A DNA stretch of 64,000 bases from BM714 sp964484935 (GCA_964484935.1 CAZAFW010000002.1:1-64000); one strand, 5' to 3'; shown: positions 7,871 to 16,136, numbered from the stretch's first letter. Made by a program: numbers and translations. The notes: generated by a model not told the origin, from the sequence alone.

Positions 7871-8700
7871 ATCAAACTCTCCGTTTTGTATTCATTTTTC
7901 CCAATATAAAAGAAATATTTTACCAACAAAAGCAAACTGGCTAATGTCAAGAATGAAAAGACGCCAAACATGAAACCGTCAAAAGCCCGAAAATTTGCGT
8001 ATGTCACATACCACTCTGCAAAAGCCACCGAACCGCATACCGTAAGTGCTTTAACCAATCCCACACCCGCAAGCAAAGTTCCATATGCCGAGTTTTTATA
8101 AAACCTTGCCATCGCGACAGCCAAGGCGGGAAATACTATGCACAGGTCCAATATGTAGACTCCGTATGTTTCCCCCGGGAACCTTGTTGCAATATCGGAA
8201 AGCATCAAAAATACCCAGAGCGGTCCCAAAACGATTAAAATAAGGAGAATAAATGCTGCCACGGATGTTCTGAATCCTTTTGGAAAACATTTTTCTCCAT
8301 ACCATTTATGATTGAATCCGGTTAAACCAAAAATCAAAGTGTATATGGACAGTGCAAAAATAATCATATATATCATATACAAGCTTGTGTATTGCCCTTG
8401 GATCACATACAATCCGTAGCCATAGAAAAAATATCCCGCCATTCCCATAAGTGCAATAATCAAATTCTCGCTTGGCGCCTTGAGTATCCTTATTGCAAGT
8501 ATCAGCAGTATTACGCTCAACGGCAATGTAATGCAGTCCTGCGCAACCGACCCCACCACAAGCCTTTTAGTGATTGTTCCGGATAGATAAACTTCATTGT
8601 ATATGTTTTCATTAAAAACTCCTGCCGCTGCCGAAAAAAACGACATAAGTGAAATCGCAATTGCCATATACGCGACTTGCTGCATTTTTCCTTTTTTCAT
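7867..8700 (-). CDS. Polytopic membrane protein, unknown function
   Basis: The product has 277 residues and about seven hydrophobic segments (for example near residues 12-30, 47-68, 75-98, 105-125, 150-172, 182-200, 238-262). I see no catalytic motif or known transporter signature. It sits between the TetR regulator (4-bp ATGA overlap at 8697-8700) and the DUF6544-like gene (4-bp overlap at 7867-7870), so the three are one translationally coupled operon. Joint control with a TetR protein suggests a lipid, envelope or small-molecule response, but nothing in the sequence proves this. Confidence 0.72.
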   Translation of the reverse strand: MKKGKMQQVAYMAIAISLMSFFSAAAGVFNENIYNEVYLSGTITKRLVVGSVAQDCITLPLSVILLILAIRILKAPSENLIIALMGMAGYFFYGYGLYVIQGQYTSLYMIYMIIFALSIYTLIFGLTGFNHKWYGEKCFPKGFRTSVAAFILLILIVLGPLWVFLMLSDIATRFPGETYGVYILDLCIVFPALAVAMARFYKNSAYGTLLAGVGLVKALTVCGSVAFAEWYVTYANFRAFDGFMFGVFSFLTLASLLLLVKYFFYIGKNEYKTESLI

Positions 8701-9293
8701 GCTTTTTCTCCTCGTATAGTCTCAGTCATTGATTTGTACATGAAATTCAAGTTTTCCATTATGGTTTTCTTGACATCATTTTCATACACTATTGGGCTAC
8801 GGTCGTTCATGAATTTCATCAGCTCCCCATGGTAATACGCGTGCATCATTCCATGAACCCGCCCGGCCTCTTTTTCATTCAAAACACCGTCGCTCAACTC
8901 CATCAATTCCTTTACAAACATCCTGTCGGGACGTTCATTTGGCTTTATTACATCCTCCATTTTCCATGAATGGCTGTCCATCCACAAAAATCTGTACCAA
9001 CCCTTATGCTTGATGTTGAAATCTATTACTGAAGCTATGTAATTCAAAAAATCGAATTCTTGATTCTGATCGCCTATATTCTTCATTGCGTAGGAGCGAA
9101 TCCTTTTTCGCACTTCATTGAGAGCCTCCAGTTGAAGCTCACTATAGCTATTGTAGAAATTATAAATGCTCGTGTGGGCACACCCGAGCCGCCTCGCGAT
9201 CCCCCTGAAATTAACACCTGTAGAGCTCCCGTTTTCATCAATGAGTTCAAGTGTCGCCTGCAGTATTCTTTGCTCGCTCAAATTCTTCCTCAT
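8697..9293 (-). CDS. TetR/AcrR family transcriptional regulator
   Basis: The product has 198 residues. The N-terminal ~55 residues form the TetR helix-turn-helix: RILQATLELIDENG, FRGIARRLGCAHTSIYNFY. The C-terminal ligand domain is not recognisable by motif but has the usual length. The ATG follows AAGGGGG by 4 bp. The gene is first in a three-gene operon, with overlapping stop/start to the membrane protein. A perfect 7+7 inverted repeat lies just upstream between the -10 box and the ribosome site, so the protein probably represses its own operon (inference). Confidence 0.88.
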   Translation of the reverse strand: MRKNLSEQRILQATLELIDENGSSTGVNFRGIARRLGCAHTSIYNFYNSYSELQLEALNEVRKRIRSYAMKNIGDQNQEFDFLNYIASVIDFNIKHKGWYRFLWMDSHSWKMEDVIKPNERPDRMFVKELMELSDGVLNEKEAGRVHGMMHAYYHGELMKFMNDRSPIVYENDVKKTIMENLNFMYKSMTETIRGEKA

Positions 9294-9305
9294 ATTGCCC
9301 CCTTT

Positions 9306-9358
9306 ACTACCATTGGTAGTTTCAAGTCAATAATAAAGCCGTGACTTGAAATTGTCAA
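9306..9358 (-). promoter_or_regulatory. Promoter and operator of the TetR operon
   Basis: On the minus strand TTGACA (9358-9353) is separated by 17 bp from TATTAT (9335-9330), a near-consensus sigma-A promoter. ACTACCA-T-TGGTAGT (9306-9320) is a perfect 15-bp inverted repeat around the expected transcription start, a typical TetR operator position. A second perfect inverted repeat, TTTCAAGTCA (9320-9329) and TGACTTGAAA (9342-9351), brackets the -10 box. Confidence 0.75.
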
Positions 9359-9432
9359 GACTTTATTTGAATTTCATCAATTTTTGCAATGAAAATGCCT
9401 AAGCAGCCTTCCTGTGCTCCGCAATCCAAAGA

Positions 9433-10443
9433 CTAAACCATTACGTAATTAAGAACAATGTAAATGGCATACATTCCGAATAGAACCATTCCCTCAGTCT
9501 TATTAATTTCTTCTCCCTCTTCCGCCTTGCTTGTAAATATCCTAAATGCCGTCAAAATGATAAGCATAGCAGGAATCTGCAATCTATAAAAAACAAATGG
9601 AACATCAAGTCCGCCCTTTGTAACTAGGGCCGAACTTCCAATTACAAACAAAACATTCAGAATATCGGCTCCCACAATATTTCCTATTGCTATTTCTCCA
9701 TGGCCTTTTCTTACGGCAGTCACGCAGGTTATAAGCTCGGGAAGACTGGTGCCGAATGCGACCAGCGTTGCTGCAATAATCCCCTGTGGAATCCCAATTC
9801 TCACTGCAGTTATTTCAACAGATGAAATAAGTATCTGAGACGACACTATGACAAGAAAAACTCCAAAGATCAATTTCAACATCACCATTGTAAGAGGAAC
9901 TCCATCCTCTTTCAATTGATCCATTGCCCCATGCGCCGTTCTAGACCAATGTATTGTTATCAGTATATATGCGGCCAAGAGAAGGAGAAAAATCCCGCCG
10001 GTTATTTGACTGATGTTTCCATTGCTTGTCCTTGAAAACATAGGTAAAGCCACTATTGCCAACAGAAATCCTGCGAAAAGCTGAATTTTTCCTTGACGAT
10101 TTACGACGCTCTTGTCAACAGGCAGTCTTCCAATCAATGCCGATATGCCAATAATCAAGCCTGTGTCGGCTATTATGGACCCTATGGCGTTTCCCAGAGC
10201 AAGATCGGGATTGCCCTTTACCGCAGCCATTACTGAAACAGTGGCTTCCGGCAAGGTTGTACCCAAAGATACAATAGTCGCCCCAATAATCATTTTCGGT
10301 ATTCCCCACCTGATTGAAAGGCTTACGGCTTCATCAACCAGAATATCCGCCCCTTTGCTAAGCAGAAGCAAGGAAAAGGCTATCGCTATGAATAATGCAA
10401 TTGTAGGCCATTGTATAAAAAGATCATGAAGTAATTTTTCCAA
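9433..10443 (-). CDS. Calcium/sodium antiporter (CaCA family, YrbG-like)
   Basis: The 336-residue membrane protein has the two inverted alpha repeats of the cation/Ca2+ exchanger superfamily: VSLGTTLPEATVSV with ALGNAIGS (near residues 59-88) and VAFGTSLPELITCV with AIGNIVGAD (near residues 215-245). The Glu of each LPE and the GN motifs form the ion site. About ten membrane segments are visible. The start is TTG 10443 with AAAGGGG 7 bp upstream; no better ATG fits. Upstream lie a terminator and a folded leader (see 10483-10595), so expression may be controlled by a metal-sensing RNA. Substrate could be Ca2+ or another divalent ion such as Mn2+. Confidence 0.88.
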   Translation of the reverse strand: MEKLLHDLFIQWPTIALFIAIAFSLLLLSKGADILVDEAVSLSIRWGIPKMIIGATIVSLGTTLPEATVSVMAAVKGNPDLALGNAIGSIIADTGLIIGISALIGRLPVDKSVVNRQGKIQLFAGFLLAIVALPMFSRTSNGNISQITGGIFLLLLAAYILITIHWSRTAHGAMDQLKEDGVPLTMVMLKLIFGVFLVIVSSQILISSVEITAVRIGIPQGIIAATLVAFGTSLPELITCVTAVRKGHGEIAIGNIVGADILNVLFVIGSSALVTKGGLDVPFVFYRLQIPAMLIILTAFRIFTSKAEEGEEINKTEGMVLFGMYAIYIVLNYVMV

Positions 10444-10469
10444 CGTTATACCCCTTTCAAACGCCCGTC

Positions 10470-10500
10470 AAATAAAAAAACACAGCAATGCAAATTGCTG
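10470..10500 (-). terminator. Terminator in the leader of the exchanger gene
   Basis: On the minus strand CAGCAAT, loop TTGC, ATTGCTG (10500-10483) is followed by TGTTTTTTTATTT. It lies 27 bp upstream of the TTG start of the exchanger, so it must act as a regulated (attenuating) terminator rather than an end-of-operon site. Confidence 0.82.
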
Positions 10501-10595
10501 AGTCTCACAAAACATTTCTGCCGGCAGAACCGGGATATCAATCCGTCATGACGACTCTGCCTCCCTAATGGGAATGTTACTCCCTCATCAGTTCC
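10498..10595 (-). ncRNA. Structured leader RNA, riboswitch candidate (possibly yybP-ykoY/Mn2+-like)
   Basis: Read on the minus strand, the ~95 nt before the terminator can fold as: CTGA/TCAG closing pair (10591-10588 with 10501-10498), an internal loop with GAGGGAGTAAC on one side and GTGAGAC on the other, AACATT/AATGTT helix, a CCC-ATTA-GGG hairpin, a GGCAGA/TCTGCC helix with inner CGTC/GACG pairs, and a TCTGCCGGCAGA palindrome. The closing strand TCAG overlaps the first bases of the terminator stem, so ligand binding could prevent termination. GGGAGTA and the GAGAC element recall the yybP-ykoY manganese riboswitch, often found before metal exporters, but I cannot confirm the class. The folding is seen; the class is a guess. 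Confidence 0.42.
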
Positions 10596-10623
10596 ATTTT
10601 ACTACTTTAGCAAAATCCGTCAA
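10596..10623 (-). promoter_or_regulatory. Promoter for the exchanger leader RNA
   Basis: On the minus strand TTGACG (10623-10618), 16-bp spacer, TAAAAT (10601-10596). It would start transcription at the 5' edge of the folded leader. Confidence 0.45.
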
Positions 10624-10694
10624 TAGCAATTGCAACTCATTACAAACTTACGCTTATTTTTATAAGCAATATAAAATCGATTTCCTGAATTACA

Positions 10695-10741
10695 AATAAA
10701 ACAGCCCCTACCATGCACTTAATCTACATGGTCGAGGCCGC
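10695..10741 (-). terminator. Likely terminator of the lipoyl/Nuo-like operon
   Basis: On the minus strand GCC-TC-gACCATG, an 11-nt loop, CATGGTaGGGGC (about 10739-10704), then TGTTTTATTTG. It lies 90 bp after the stop of the MetV-NuoG fusion gene, in the direction of that operon. One bulge and G-T pairs interrupt the stem. Confidence 0.6.
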
Positions 10742-10830
10742 TTTATAAATTCCACTGCTGATTCAAACAATTCCCATCCAATAGCTTTCATTGAAAGCTT
10801 GAATTAAGTCATCATTCAAATTTCTTTATG

Positions 10831-12054
10831 CTATTCTGCGTAATCTGCATATACTTTTACTTGCTCCCAATCTTTTCCGATGAAATGTATTACCCTTTCA
10901 GAAAGCGCTCCTGTAGGACAAACATTTACACATGCCATGCAGGCGGCGCATGCGCTCTGGTCCATCTCCACATTGAGTCCTGCGGCAACCATTGTATCCG
11001 ATCCCCTGTTTACGAATCCTATGTTGCATTGCCCTGCTATTTCTTCGCAAGCCCTTACGCATCTGCCGCAAAGTATGCATTTGTTGGCGTCATATTCTAT
11101 TACAGGGCTCGAATCGTCAACAAGGATGGGTTCGCTTGTGTTCTCGTATCTGCTAGACTCGATTCCAAATTTCCTTATAAGCTTTTGAAGCTCGCAACTG
11201 AACATAGGATTCGGAATTCCCTTTGAGCAAGTAAGGCAATTATGGTTTCTTGATGCAAGAACAAGTTCCAAAATAATACGACGATAATGGTTAAGCTCTT
11301 TATCTTCAGTTACAACTTCCATTCCTTCCGAAACCGGTGTGCAGCATGCAGGCTGAAGGTCCCTTGCCCCCTTGATTTTAACCAGGCACATTCTACAGAC
11401 TCCGGCTCCTGTCAATTCCTCGTCGTAACAAAGATGGGGAATTTCTATTCCGTTTTCTTCGCATGTAGTAAGAAGGTTTGCACCTTTCTCGGCCATAATT
11501 TCCTCGCCATTTACATTGAATGTGACATATTCCTTTTCAATTTCAGGAGCATCAAATTCGTCAAAGAAGTCTTCATAAAGTCCCAATTCCTCAGCAACCT
11601 CATAGAGTTCATAGCCTTCAACACTTGCCTCCAAATCAACATTTTCAAACGGATTTGTAAGCACAACTCCCCTGTCCATCGTAAAGTTTCCTGTTCCGAG
11701 TGTTTTAGCAATATGAATCACTTTTTTATCGCTGAATACATGTTCTATCCCTTTAAGTCCATTTTCACAAATCAAAGGAATAATTACTGTTGCCTCATCA
11801 TATACGTCTTTTTTCTTGATATCTTTCCTGTGTTTCTCGACAAGATTCAATGTACATCCTATGCTTATCAAGTCTTTTCCAAGCACATTGTAGCCATCAG
11901 CCCTAAGCATATTTTCAAGAGTAACCATCTTTGTTGTTCCGCCGATGCCACATGCAACTATGCAACTGCTGCAGCTGTTTATGACTATTTTGTCATCCTT
12001 GCTCAATTGTTTTTTCAAATCGTCGTAGCTAATAGAACGAAGTGATATGATCAT
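10831..12054 (-). CDS. MetV-like domain fused to NuoG/HydA-type Fe-S domains
   Basis: The product has 407 residues. Residues 1 to ~165 resemble MetV (the MTHFR C-terminal partner): VINSCSSCIVACGIGGTTKM near 25 and IGCTLNL near 65. From ~172 a plant-type [2Fe-2S] domain (CYDEELTGAGVCRMC, PACCTPV) is followed by the His-Cys [4Fe-4S] domain (HNCLTCSKG) and two ferredoxin motifs, CILCGRCVRACEEIAGQC near 330 and CAACMACVNVCPTGAL near 375. This is the N-terminal module of NuoG and [FeFe] hydrogenases, but the chain ends before any H-cluster or molybdopterin domain. It is thus an electron-wire protein. It overlaps its stand-alone MetV paralogue by 4 bp and is last in the operon. Confidence 0.85.
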   Translation of the reverse strand: MIISLRSISYDDLKKQLSKDDKIVINSCSSCIVACGIGGTTKMVTLENMLRADGYNVLGKDLISIGCTLNLVEKHRKDIKKKDVYDEATVIIPLICENGLKGIEHVFSDKKVIHIAKTLGTGNFTMDRGVVLTNPFENVDLEASVEGYELYEVAEELGLYEDFFDEFDAPEIEKEYVTFNVNGEEIMAEKGANLLTTCEENGIEIPHLCYDEELTGAGVCRMCLVKIKGARDLQPACCTPVSEGMEVVTEDKELNHYRRIILELVLASRNHNCLTCSKGIPNPMFSCELQKLIRKFGIESSRYENTSEPILVDDSSPVIEYDANKCILCGRCVRACEEIAGQCNIGFVNRGSDTMVAAGLNVEMDQSACAACMACVNVCPTGALSERVIHFIGKDWEQVKVYADYAE

Positions 12055-12554
12055 TTCGCCACCCCCGTTACTTCCGCCATTTCCATGATTGGAAGACTAT
12101 TGTCATTTTCGTTCCTTTCTCCTATGAATGCCTTGAATTCTCTTCCCGTTTCGTTTTCACTGCCCTTGTAGGGCATAGTGACCTTTAAAACATTCTTGTC
12201 GGTATCGGCAACCATAAGCCCAACATCTTTGATTGTCTGCACAATCTTGTATTCGGGATAAGATCTTTCAAGGTTTGCCGAGCCTGCTTCACATGCAAGG
12301 GAAAGAATTGTATTTACGTCTCTGCCTAATTTGGCCAAGAAAATTTTGGGAGTACAAGCAGTAGGCACCATGAATCCGTCTTTCACATTGTAGCCGTCGC
12401 TCATAAGCTTAAGGGCAAGCTCTTTCATTCTTTCCTGCCCTCCTGAACCTGCAACCCTGACACATGTCTCACAGCCAATTATTGTAATGACATCATTGTC
12501 TTTGTCAATGTTTTTTCTAATATCTTCATATTCCAAAGCTTTTGTAAATATCAT
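12051..12554 (-). CDS. MetV-like protein (methylene-THF reductase C-terminal domain family)
   Basis: The product has 167 residues. IIGCETCVRVAGSGGQERM near residue 26 and VPTACTPKIF near 63 match the GCxxC...GG and following Cys of MetV. In acetogens MetV is a zinc/Fe-S partner of MetF that passes electrons to it. No metF is adjacent; the only metF here is at 1918 on the other strand. The protein aligns along its length with the N-terminal domain of the next gene (same M-I start, xDDxKxx spacing and GxGG segment), so the pair arose by duplication. It starts 12 bp after the NuoF-like gene with GAGGGG upstream. Confidence 0.78.
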   Translation of the reverse strand: MIFTKALEYEDIRKNIDKDNDVITIIGCETCVRVAGSGGQERMKELALKLMSDGYNVKDGFMVPTACTPKIFLAKLGRDVNTILSLACEAGSANLERSYPEYKIVQTIKDVGLMVADTDKNVLKVTMPYKGSENETGREFKAFIGERNENDNSLPIMEMAEVTGVAK

Positions 12555-12566
12555 GATTACACCCCT

Positions 12567-14282
12567 CTAATTGTTTTTCGATACCGCTTCTTCATATTCA
12601 TTTCTAAAATAACGCAAAGTACTCAATACAGGGTTTGCGGCTGTTTTTCCAAGCGCGCAAAGTGCGGTCTTCTGAATTACACTTGCCAATTCCTCGAGTC
12701 TTGGAATATCATTTGCTTCTCCGCGACCGGAGTCAATTTTATTTAAAATATTAAGTATTTGCTTTGTTCCTTCTCGTCCAGGTATGCATTTTCCGCATGA
12801 TTCCTCAGTACAAAATTCCATGAAGAATTTAGCAATATCTACGGCGCTTTTGTCGTCAGTTATTACAATCATTCCGCCCGAACCCATTATGGATCCATAC
12901 TCCTGCAATGTCTCGTAGTCTACGGGTACGTCGATATGAGCCAATGGTATGCATCCGCCCGAAGGTCCTCCGAGTTGCGCCGCCTTGAAGCGTTTGCCTT
13001 CAACGACCCCTCCACCGATATCGTTTACAATTGTGCTAAGAGCAGTTCCGATTGGAACTTCGACACATCCTACATTATTGATGTCTCCAGTTATTGAGAA
13101 CACTTTTGTCCCCTTGCTTTTTTCTGTTCCGATGCCTGCATACCACTCGCTGCCTTTATAAATTATTTGAGGTATGTTTGCAAGTGTCTCAACATTGTTG
13201 AGTACTGTGGGTTTTTCCCAAAGTCCCGCATGGGCAGGGAAGGGCGGCTTGGGTCTTGGATTTCCCCTGAGTCCTTCGATGGATCTCATGAGAGCCGTTT
13301 CTTCACCGCAAACGAATGCTCCCGCGCCTTCGTAAACCTCTATGTCGAAATCAAATCCTGTTCCGAGTATGTCGTCTCCCAAGAGTCCGTATGCTCTTGC
13401 CTTCCTGATTGCTTTGTTGAGAGTTTCAACTGCAAGGGGATACTCAGCTCTGCAATAGATATATCCCATATGCGCTCCTATTGCCTTTGCGGCAATAATC
13501 ATTCCCTCTATTACGCTGTGAGGATCACTCTCGAGGACACTCCTGTCCATGAACGCTCCAGGGTCTCCCTCGTCTGCATTGCACAGCATATATTTCATGC
13601 CGTCGGGCTCTTGCGCGGCAAATTTCCATTTCAAGCCTGTCGGAAAACCTGCTCCCCCACGGCCCCTTATTCCGGCATCAAGCACTACCTTGATGATTTC
13701 AGCTGAATCCATTGACGTCAAAACCTTGATTGCGCCCTGGTACCCATCTCTTCCTATGTAGTGGTCAATATTGTTGGGGTCTATAAGCCCTCGGTTTTTC
13801 ATTACCCTTTGCTCCTGGACAGCGAAAAACGGAACTTCTTCTATTGCCGGTATGCTGGAATCAACAACAGCTTCTCCTTCTATCTTTCCGTTGTTCTTCT
13901 TTCTTTCTTCCAATTGTGTTTCCATACCTCTTAAGAATGCATATTCTCTAATGATTTTTCCACCCACAACATGGCTTGAAAATATCTCTTTCGCTTTTTC
14001 GTCATCAACATACTCATACATTATTGGTTCTTGTCCAGGAAGCGCAACTGTTATAAGCGGCTCCTTGGAGCAGATTCCTGCGCATCCTGTAGTTATTACT
14101 TTTGCGCCTTTGAACTTATTGTCTTTTATCTCTTTTCTCAATGTAGTCAAAACACTTGTTGCCCCTGATGCAATTCCGCATGTACCCATATGTACATAAA
14201 TTCTTATGGCTTTTTTATCTTCAACTCCCTGATTGATAACTTTATCTTTAATACCGTTTATTTCGGCTATTGTCTTACCCAT
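12567..14282 (-). CDS. NuoF-like NAD(P)H-binding flavoprotein with N-terminal [2Fe-2S] domain
   Basis: The product has 571 residues from ATG 14282 (AGGGAG 8 bp upstream); a GTG at 14291 is a weaker alternative. In order: thioredoxin-like [2Fe-2S] domain (MGTCGIASGA near 33, TTGCAGICSKEP near 63), FMN/NADH domain (GRGGAGFPTG near 205, CNADEGDPGAF near 237, GAGAYVCGEET-type motif GAGAFVCGEET near 320), SLBB, and the [4Fe-4S] site ESCGKCIPGREG near 508 with a last Cys in TALCALGKTA. The extra C-terminal ferredoxins of HydB/HndC are absent. It should oxidise or reduce NAD(P)H and pass electrons to the neighbouring Fe-S proteins. Confidence 0.9.
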   Translation of the reverse strand: MGKTIAEINGIKDKVINQGVEDKKAIRIYVHMGTCGIASGATSVLTTLRKEIKDNKFKGAKVITTGCAGICSKEPLITVALPGQEPIMYEYVDDEKAKEIFSSHVVGGKIIREYAFLRGMETQLEERKKNNGKIEGEAVVDSSIPAIEEVPFFAVQEQRVMKNRGLIDPNNIDHYIGRDGYQGAIKVLTSMDSAEIIKVVLDAGIRGRGGAGFPTGLKWKFAAQEPDGMKYMLCNADEGDPGAFMDRSVLESDPHSVIEGMIIAAKAIGAHMGYIYCRAEYPLAVETLNKAIRKARAYGLLGDDILGTGFDFDIEVYEGAGAFVCGEETALMRSIEGLRGNPRPKPPFPAHAGLWEKPTVLNNVETLANIPQIIYKGSEWYAGIGTEKSKGTKVFSITGDINNVGCVEVPIGTALSTIVNDIGGGVVEGKRFKAAQLGGPSGGCIPLAHIDVPVDYETLQEYGSIMGSGGMIVITDDKSAVDIAKFFMEFCTEESCGKCIPGREGTKQILNILNKIDSGRGEANDIPRLEELASVIQKTALCALGKTAANPVLSTLRYFRNEYEEAVSKNN

Positions 14283-14310
14283 TATACTCACTCCCTATGA
14301 CTGATTTGTT

Positions 14311-14802
14311 TTATTCGTATTGGCTAAGGATTCCATCTATGCTGTCGAGCGCAACTTTTCCGTAGACCTTGCCGTCAACAAGTATGATAGGTGCTAATCC
14401 GCATGCTCCAAAGCATCTTGCTTTCTCATAGGTGAATCTTCCGTCTTCGGTGCTCTCTCCAAACTTTACACCAAGGTCTTTCTCTATTTTTTCAGCAATT
14501 TCTTTTCCGCCCTTGACATAACACGCTGTGCCAAGACAAACCTGTATTCTATGCCTTGCCTTCTGTTTCATTGAGAAAAACGAATAAAAAGTGACTACCC
14601 CATAAATCTTGTTGGGTGCTATGTCAGCTTTCTCTGAAATTCTTTCCTGTACGCATTCCGGTATATATCCTAACAATTCCTGTGTTTTTTCCAACATGGG
14701 AATCAAGCTGCCCGGTTTGTCTTTATGCGCATCGATAATTTCATCCAATGCGCTTATCTGTTCATCTGTAAAAAAATTCGTAATTGTGTGAATCACTTGC
14801 AT
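14311..14802 (-). CDS. NuoE-like [2Fe-2S] thioredoxin-fold subunit
   Basis: The product has 163 residues. GVVTFYSFFSMK, then CLGTACYVKG near residue 96 and CFGACGLAPIILVDG near 137 give the C-x4-C ... C-x3-C ligands of the NuoE/HydC [2Fe-2S] cluster. It forms the flavin module with the NuoF-like protein, 28 bp downstream. AGGAGG lies only 2 bp before ATG 14802; a GTG two codons later has better spacing and could be the start. A 58-bp gap separates it from lplA, with no terminator. Confidence 0.9.
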   Translation of the reverse strand: MQVIHTITNFFTDEQISALDEIIDAHKDKPGSLIPMLEKTQELLGYIPECVQERISEKADIAPNKIYGVVTFYSFFSMKQKARHRIQVCLGTACYVKGGKEIAEKIEKDLGVKFGESTEDGRFTYEKARCFGACGLAPIILVDGKVYGKVALDSIDGILSQYE

Positions 14803-14860
14803 TACCTCCTATAAAGTTATGTGGCAATAACTGTTCGAGTATTTTCATGCCTGCGCTTTA

Positions 14861-15889
14861 TCATTCAAACAGGCTCGCTATATCCGCGAATATTTGCTTT
14901 TCTTCGTAATTGATTCTGGCGGATCTTATCGCCTTCAACATTTCCTTGTTTTGGAATTTGACGCCGGTCAACATGTCAGACAACTTTTCCACAAAAGATG
15001 TATTCATGGAATCCGTGTAAACCTTGACATTTTTAATGCATCCGTCTACAAAATTCAAACCTATCTGCACTTCGCCCCAATTGAAGCGATTGTCGTAACA
15101 GGCGTCAAATGACGGACTTTCGCCATAGATCCATTCCCAAGAAGAATATTTTTCATACAGCTTGCGTATCTCTTCATCCTTTATTGCCGCATCCGTGTAT
15201 TCTGTATACGCATAAACATTCCCGTATGTTTTTTGAAAGCTCTTAAACACGCTTGATTTCATGGATCCGATGTTTATTGAGTCGTCTATAGCCTTAAGAT
15301 TAACGACTCTTGATTTAACGGAATCGATGCCTTTTGAAACAATTTTTTGTTTTGAAGGGTTGAGATTTTCAGAAAGTTTCGTTATGTCGGCATCCACAAG
15401 CAATGTTCCATGATGATAAGATGAATCGTCTCCAAAATAGTATGCATTGCCCGAAAATTTTCTTCCGTTTATCAATATGTCGTTTCTTCCTGAAAATTCT
15501 GCATTCAGACCAAATGAGTTTACCGCATCAAGTATTACCCTCAGTTGCTTTTCCTGATCATACAAATCTTTACCCGTCACGAATGTAAAATTCAGATTTC
15601 CGCCATCATGAAATACAGCTCCGCCTCCGGACAATCTTCTAGCGAGCTTTATGCCGTTTTTCTGCATTTTTTCAACATTGCATTCTTTCCATGGATTCTG
15701 GTTGCTTCCGATGACAACAGTATCCATATTTTGCCAAAGATATAGTATTACTTCGTTTTCTTTGACGTGTTCGACAAGATATTCTTCTATGGCCAAATTA
15801 AGCCATGGATTGAAACTTGCCGATTTTACATATTTGCTATTCGGCTTTTTCGATTTCAAGAAGCTCGTCACCAACCTTGACTCGAGCAC
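14861..15889 (-). CDS. lplA: Lipoate-protein ligase A family
   Basis: The product has up to 342 residues. SFNPWLNLAIEEYL, the RRLSGGGAVFHDGGNLNFTF lipoyl-AMP site, and GRNDILINGRKFSGNAYYF with HHGTLLVD are LplA signatures; the C-terminal accessory domain (from ~250) is present, so full activation and transfer are likely. ATG 15889 overlaps the lipoyl gene by 53 bp. By comparison with E. coli LplA the mature start should be near SKYVKSASF, so a TTG at about codon 11 is possible; no clear ribosome site decides. Coupling to the lipoyl-protein gene indicates that this carrier is its dedicated substrate (inference). Confidence 0.88.
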   Translation of the reverse strand: MLESRLVTSFLKSKKPNSKYVKSASFNPWLNLAIEEYLVEHVKENEVILYLWQNMDTVVIGSNQNPWKECNVEKMQKNGIKLARRLSGGGAVFHDGGNLNFTFVTGKDLYDQEKQLRVILDAVNSFGLNAEFSGRNDILINGRKFSGNAYYFGDDSSYHHGTLLVDADITKLSENLNPSKQKIVSKGIDSVKSRVVNLKAIDDSINIGSMKSSVFKSFQKTYGNVYAYTEYTDAAIKDEEIRKLYEKYSSWEWIYGESPSFDACYDNRFNWGEVQIGLNFVDGCIKNVKVYTDSMNTSFVEKLSDMLTGVKFQNKEMLKAIRSARINYEEKQIFADIASLFE

Positions 15890-16079
15890 CTTCTGTTACA
15901 GAAAAAGCTGTTATCGTTCCATTTACTTTTGATTTGATTATTGTGTTTCCTTTTGCAGATTCAACTTGCAGCAATTTTTCTCCTCTTTTGACCGTATCCC
16001 CTACTGCCTTTGCAATTTTTCCAACTTTTCCAGTCTTAGCGTTTTTCTCCATTTTATCGAGCATTACTTTTGTAGTCAT
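15837..16079 (-). CDS. Small stand-alone lipoyl-carrier protein
   Basis: The product has 80 residues from ATG 16079 (GGAGG 8 bp upstream; a longer frame to 16118 lacks support). A single biotinyl/lipoyl domain fills it: GKVGKIAKAVGDTVKRGEKL, then LQVESAKGNT, whose Lys is the predicted lipoylation site, and SVTEGARVKVGDELLEIE. It lacks any catalytic or subunit-binding domain of a 2-oxoacid dehydrogenase and is shorter than GcvH (~125 residues). It is followed by lplA with overlap and preceded by an AhpD-like gene, so it probably shuttles dithiol electrons within this operon. Biotin as cofactor is less likely because lplA is adjacent and the motif lacks AMKM. Confidence 0.85.
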   Translation of the reverse strand: MTTKVMLDKMEKNAKTGKVGKIAKAVGDTVKRGEKLLQVESAKGNTIIKSKVNGTITAFSVTEGARVKVGDELLEIEKAE

Positions 16080-16136
16080 ATCATTATCCTCCATATTATT
16101 TTGATATATTTTTGTCAAATATCTTTAAAACGAACA

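Noticed and set aside
11287..12045. Plus-strand frame of 252 codons within the MetV-NuoG fusion
   Set aside because: It lies antisense to a clear Fe-S protein and has a Phe/Cys-rich composition typical of an antisense shadow.
10831..14802. Electron-bifurcating [FeFe] hydrogenase HydABC
   Set aside because: NuoE-, NuoF- and Fe-S-rich proteins look similar, but the largest Fe-S protein lacks the H-cluster motifs (no TSCCP-type Cys) and ends after the second ferredoxin motif, and the NuoF-like chain lacks the HydB C-terminal ferredoxins.
15837..16118. Glycine cleavage GcvH or biotin carboxyl carrier
   Set aside because: The protein is too short for GcvH, has no AMKM biotin site and no gcvT/gcvP neighbours; an overlapping lplA points to free lipoyl carrier.
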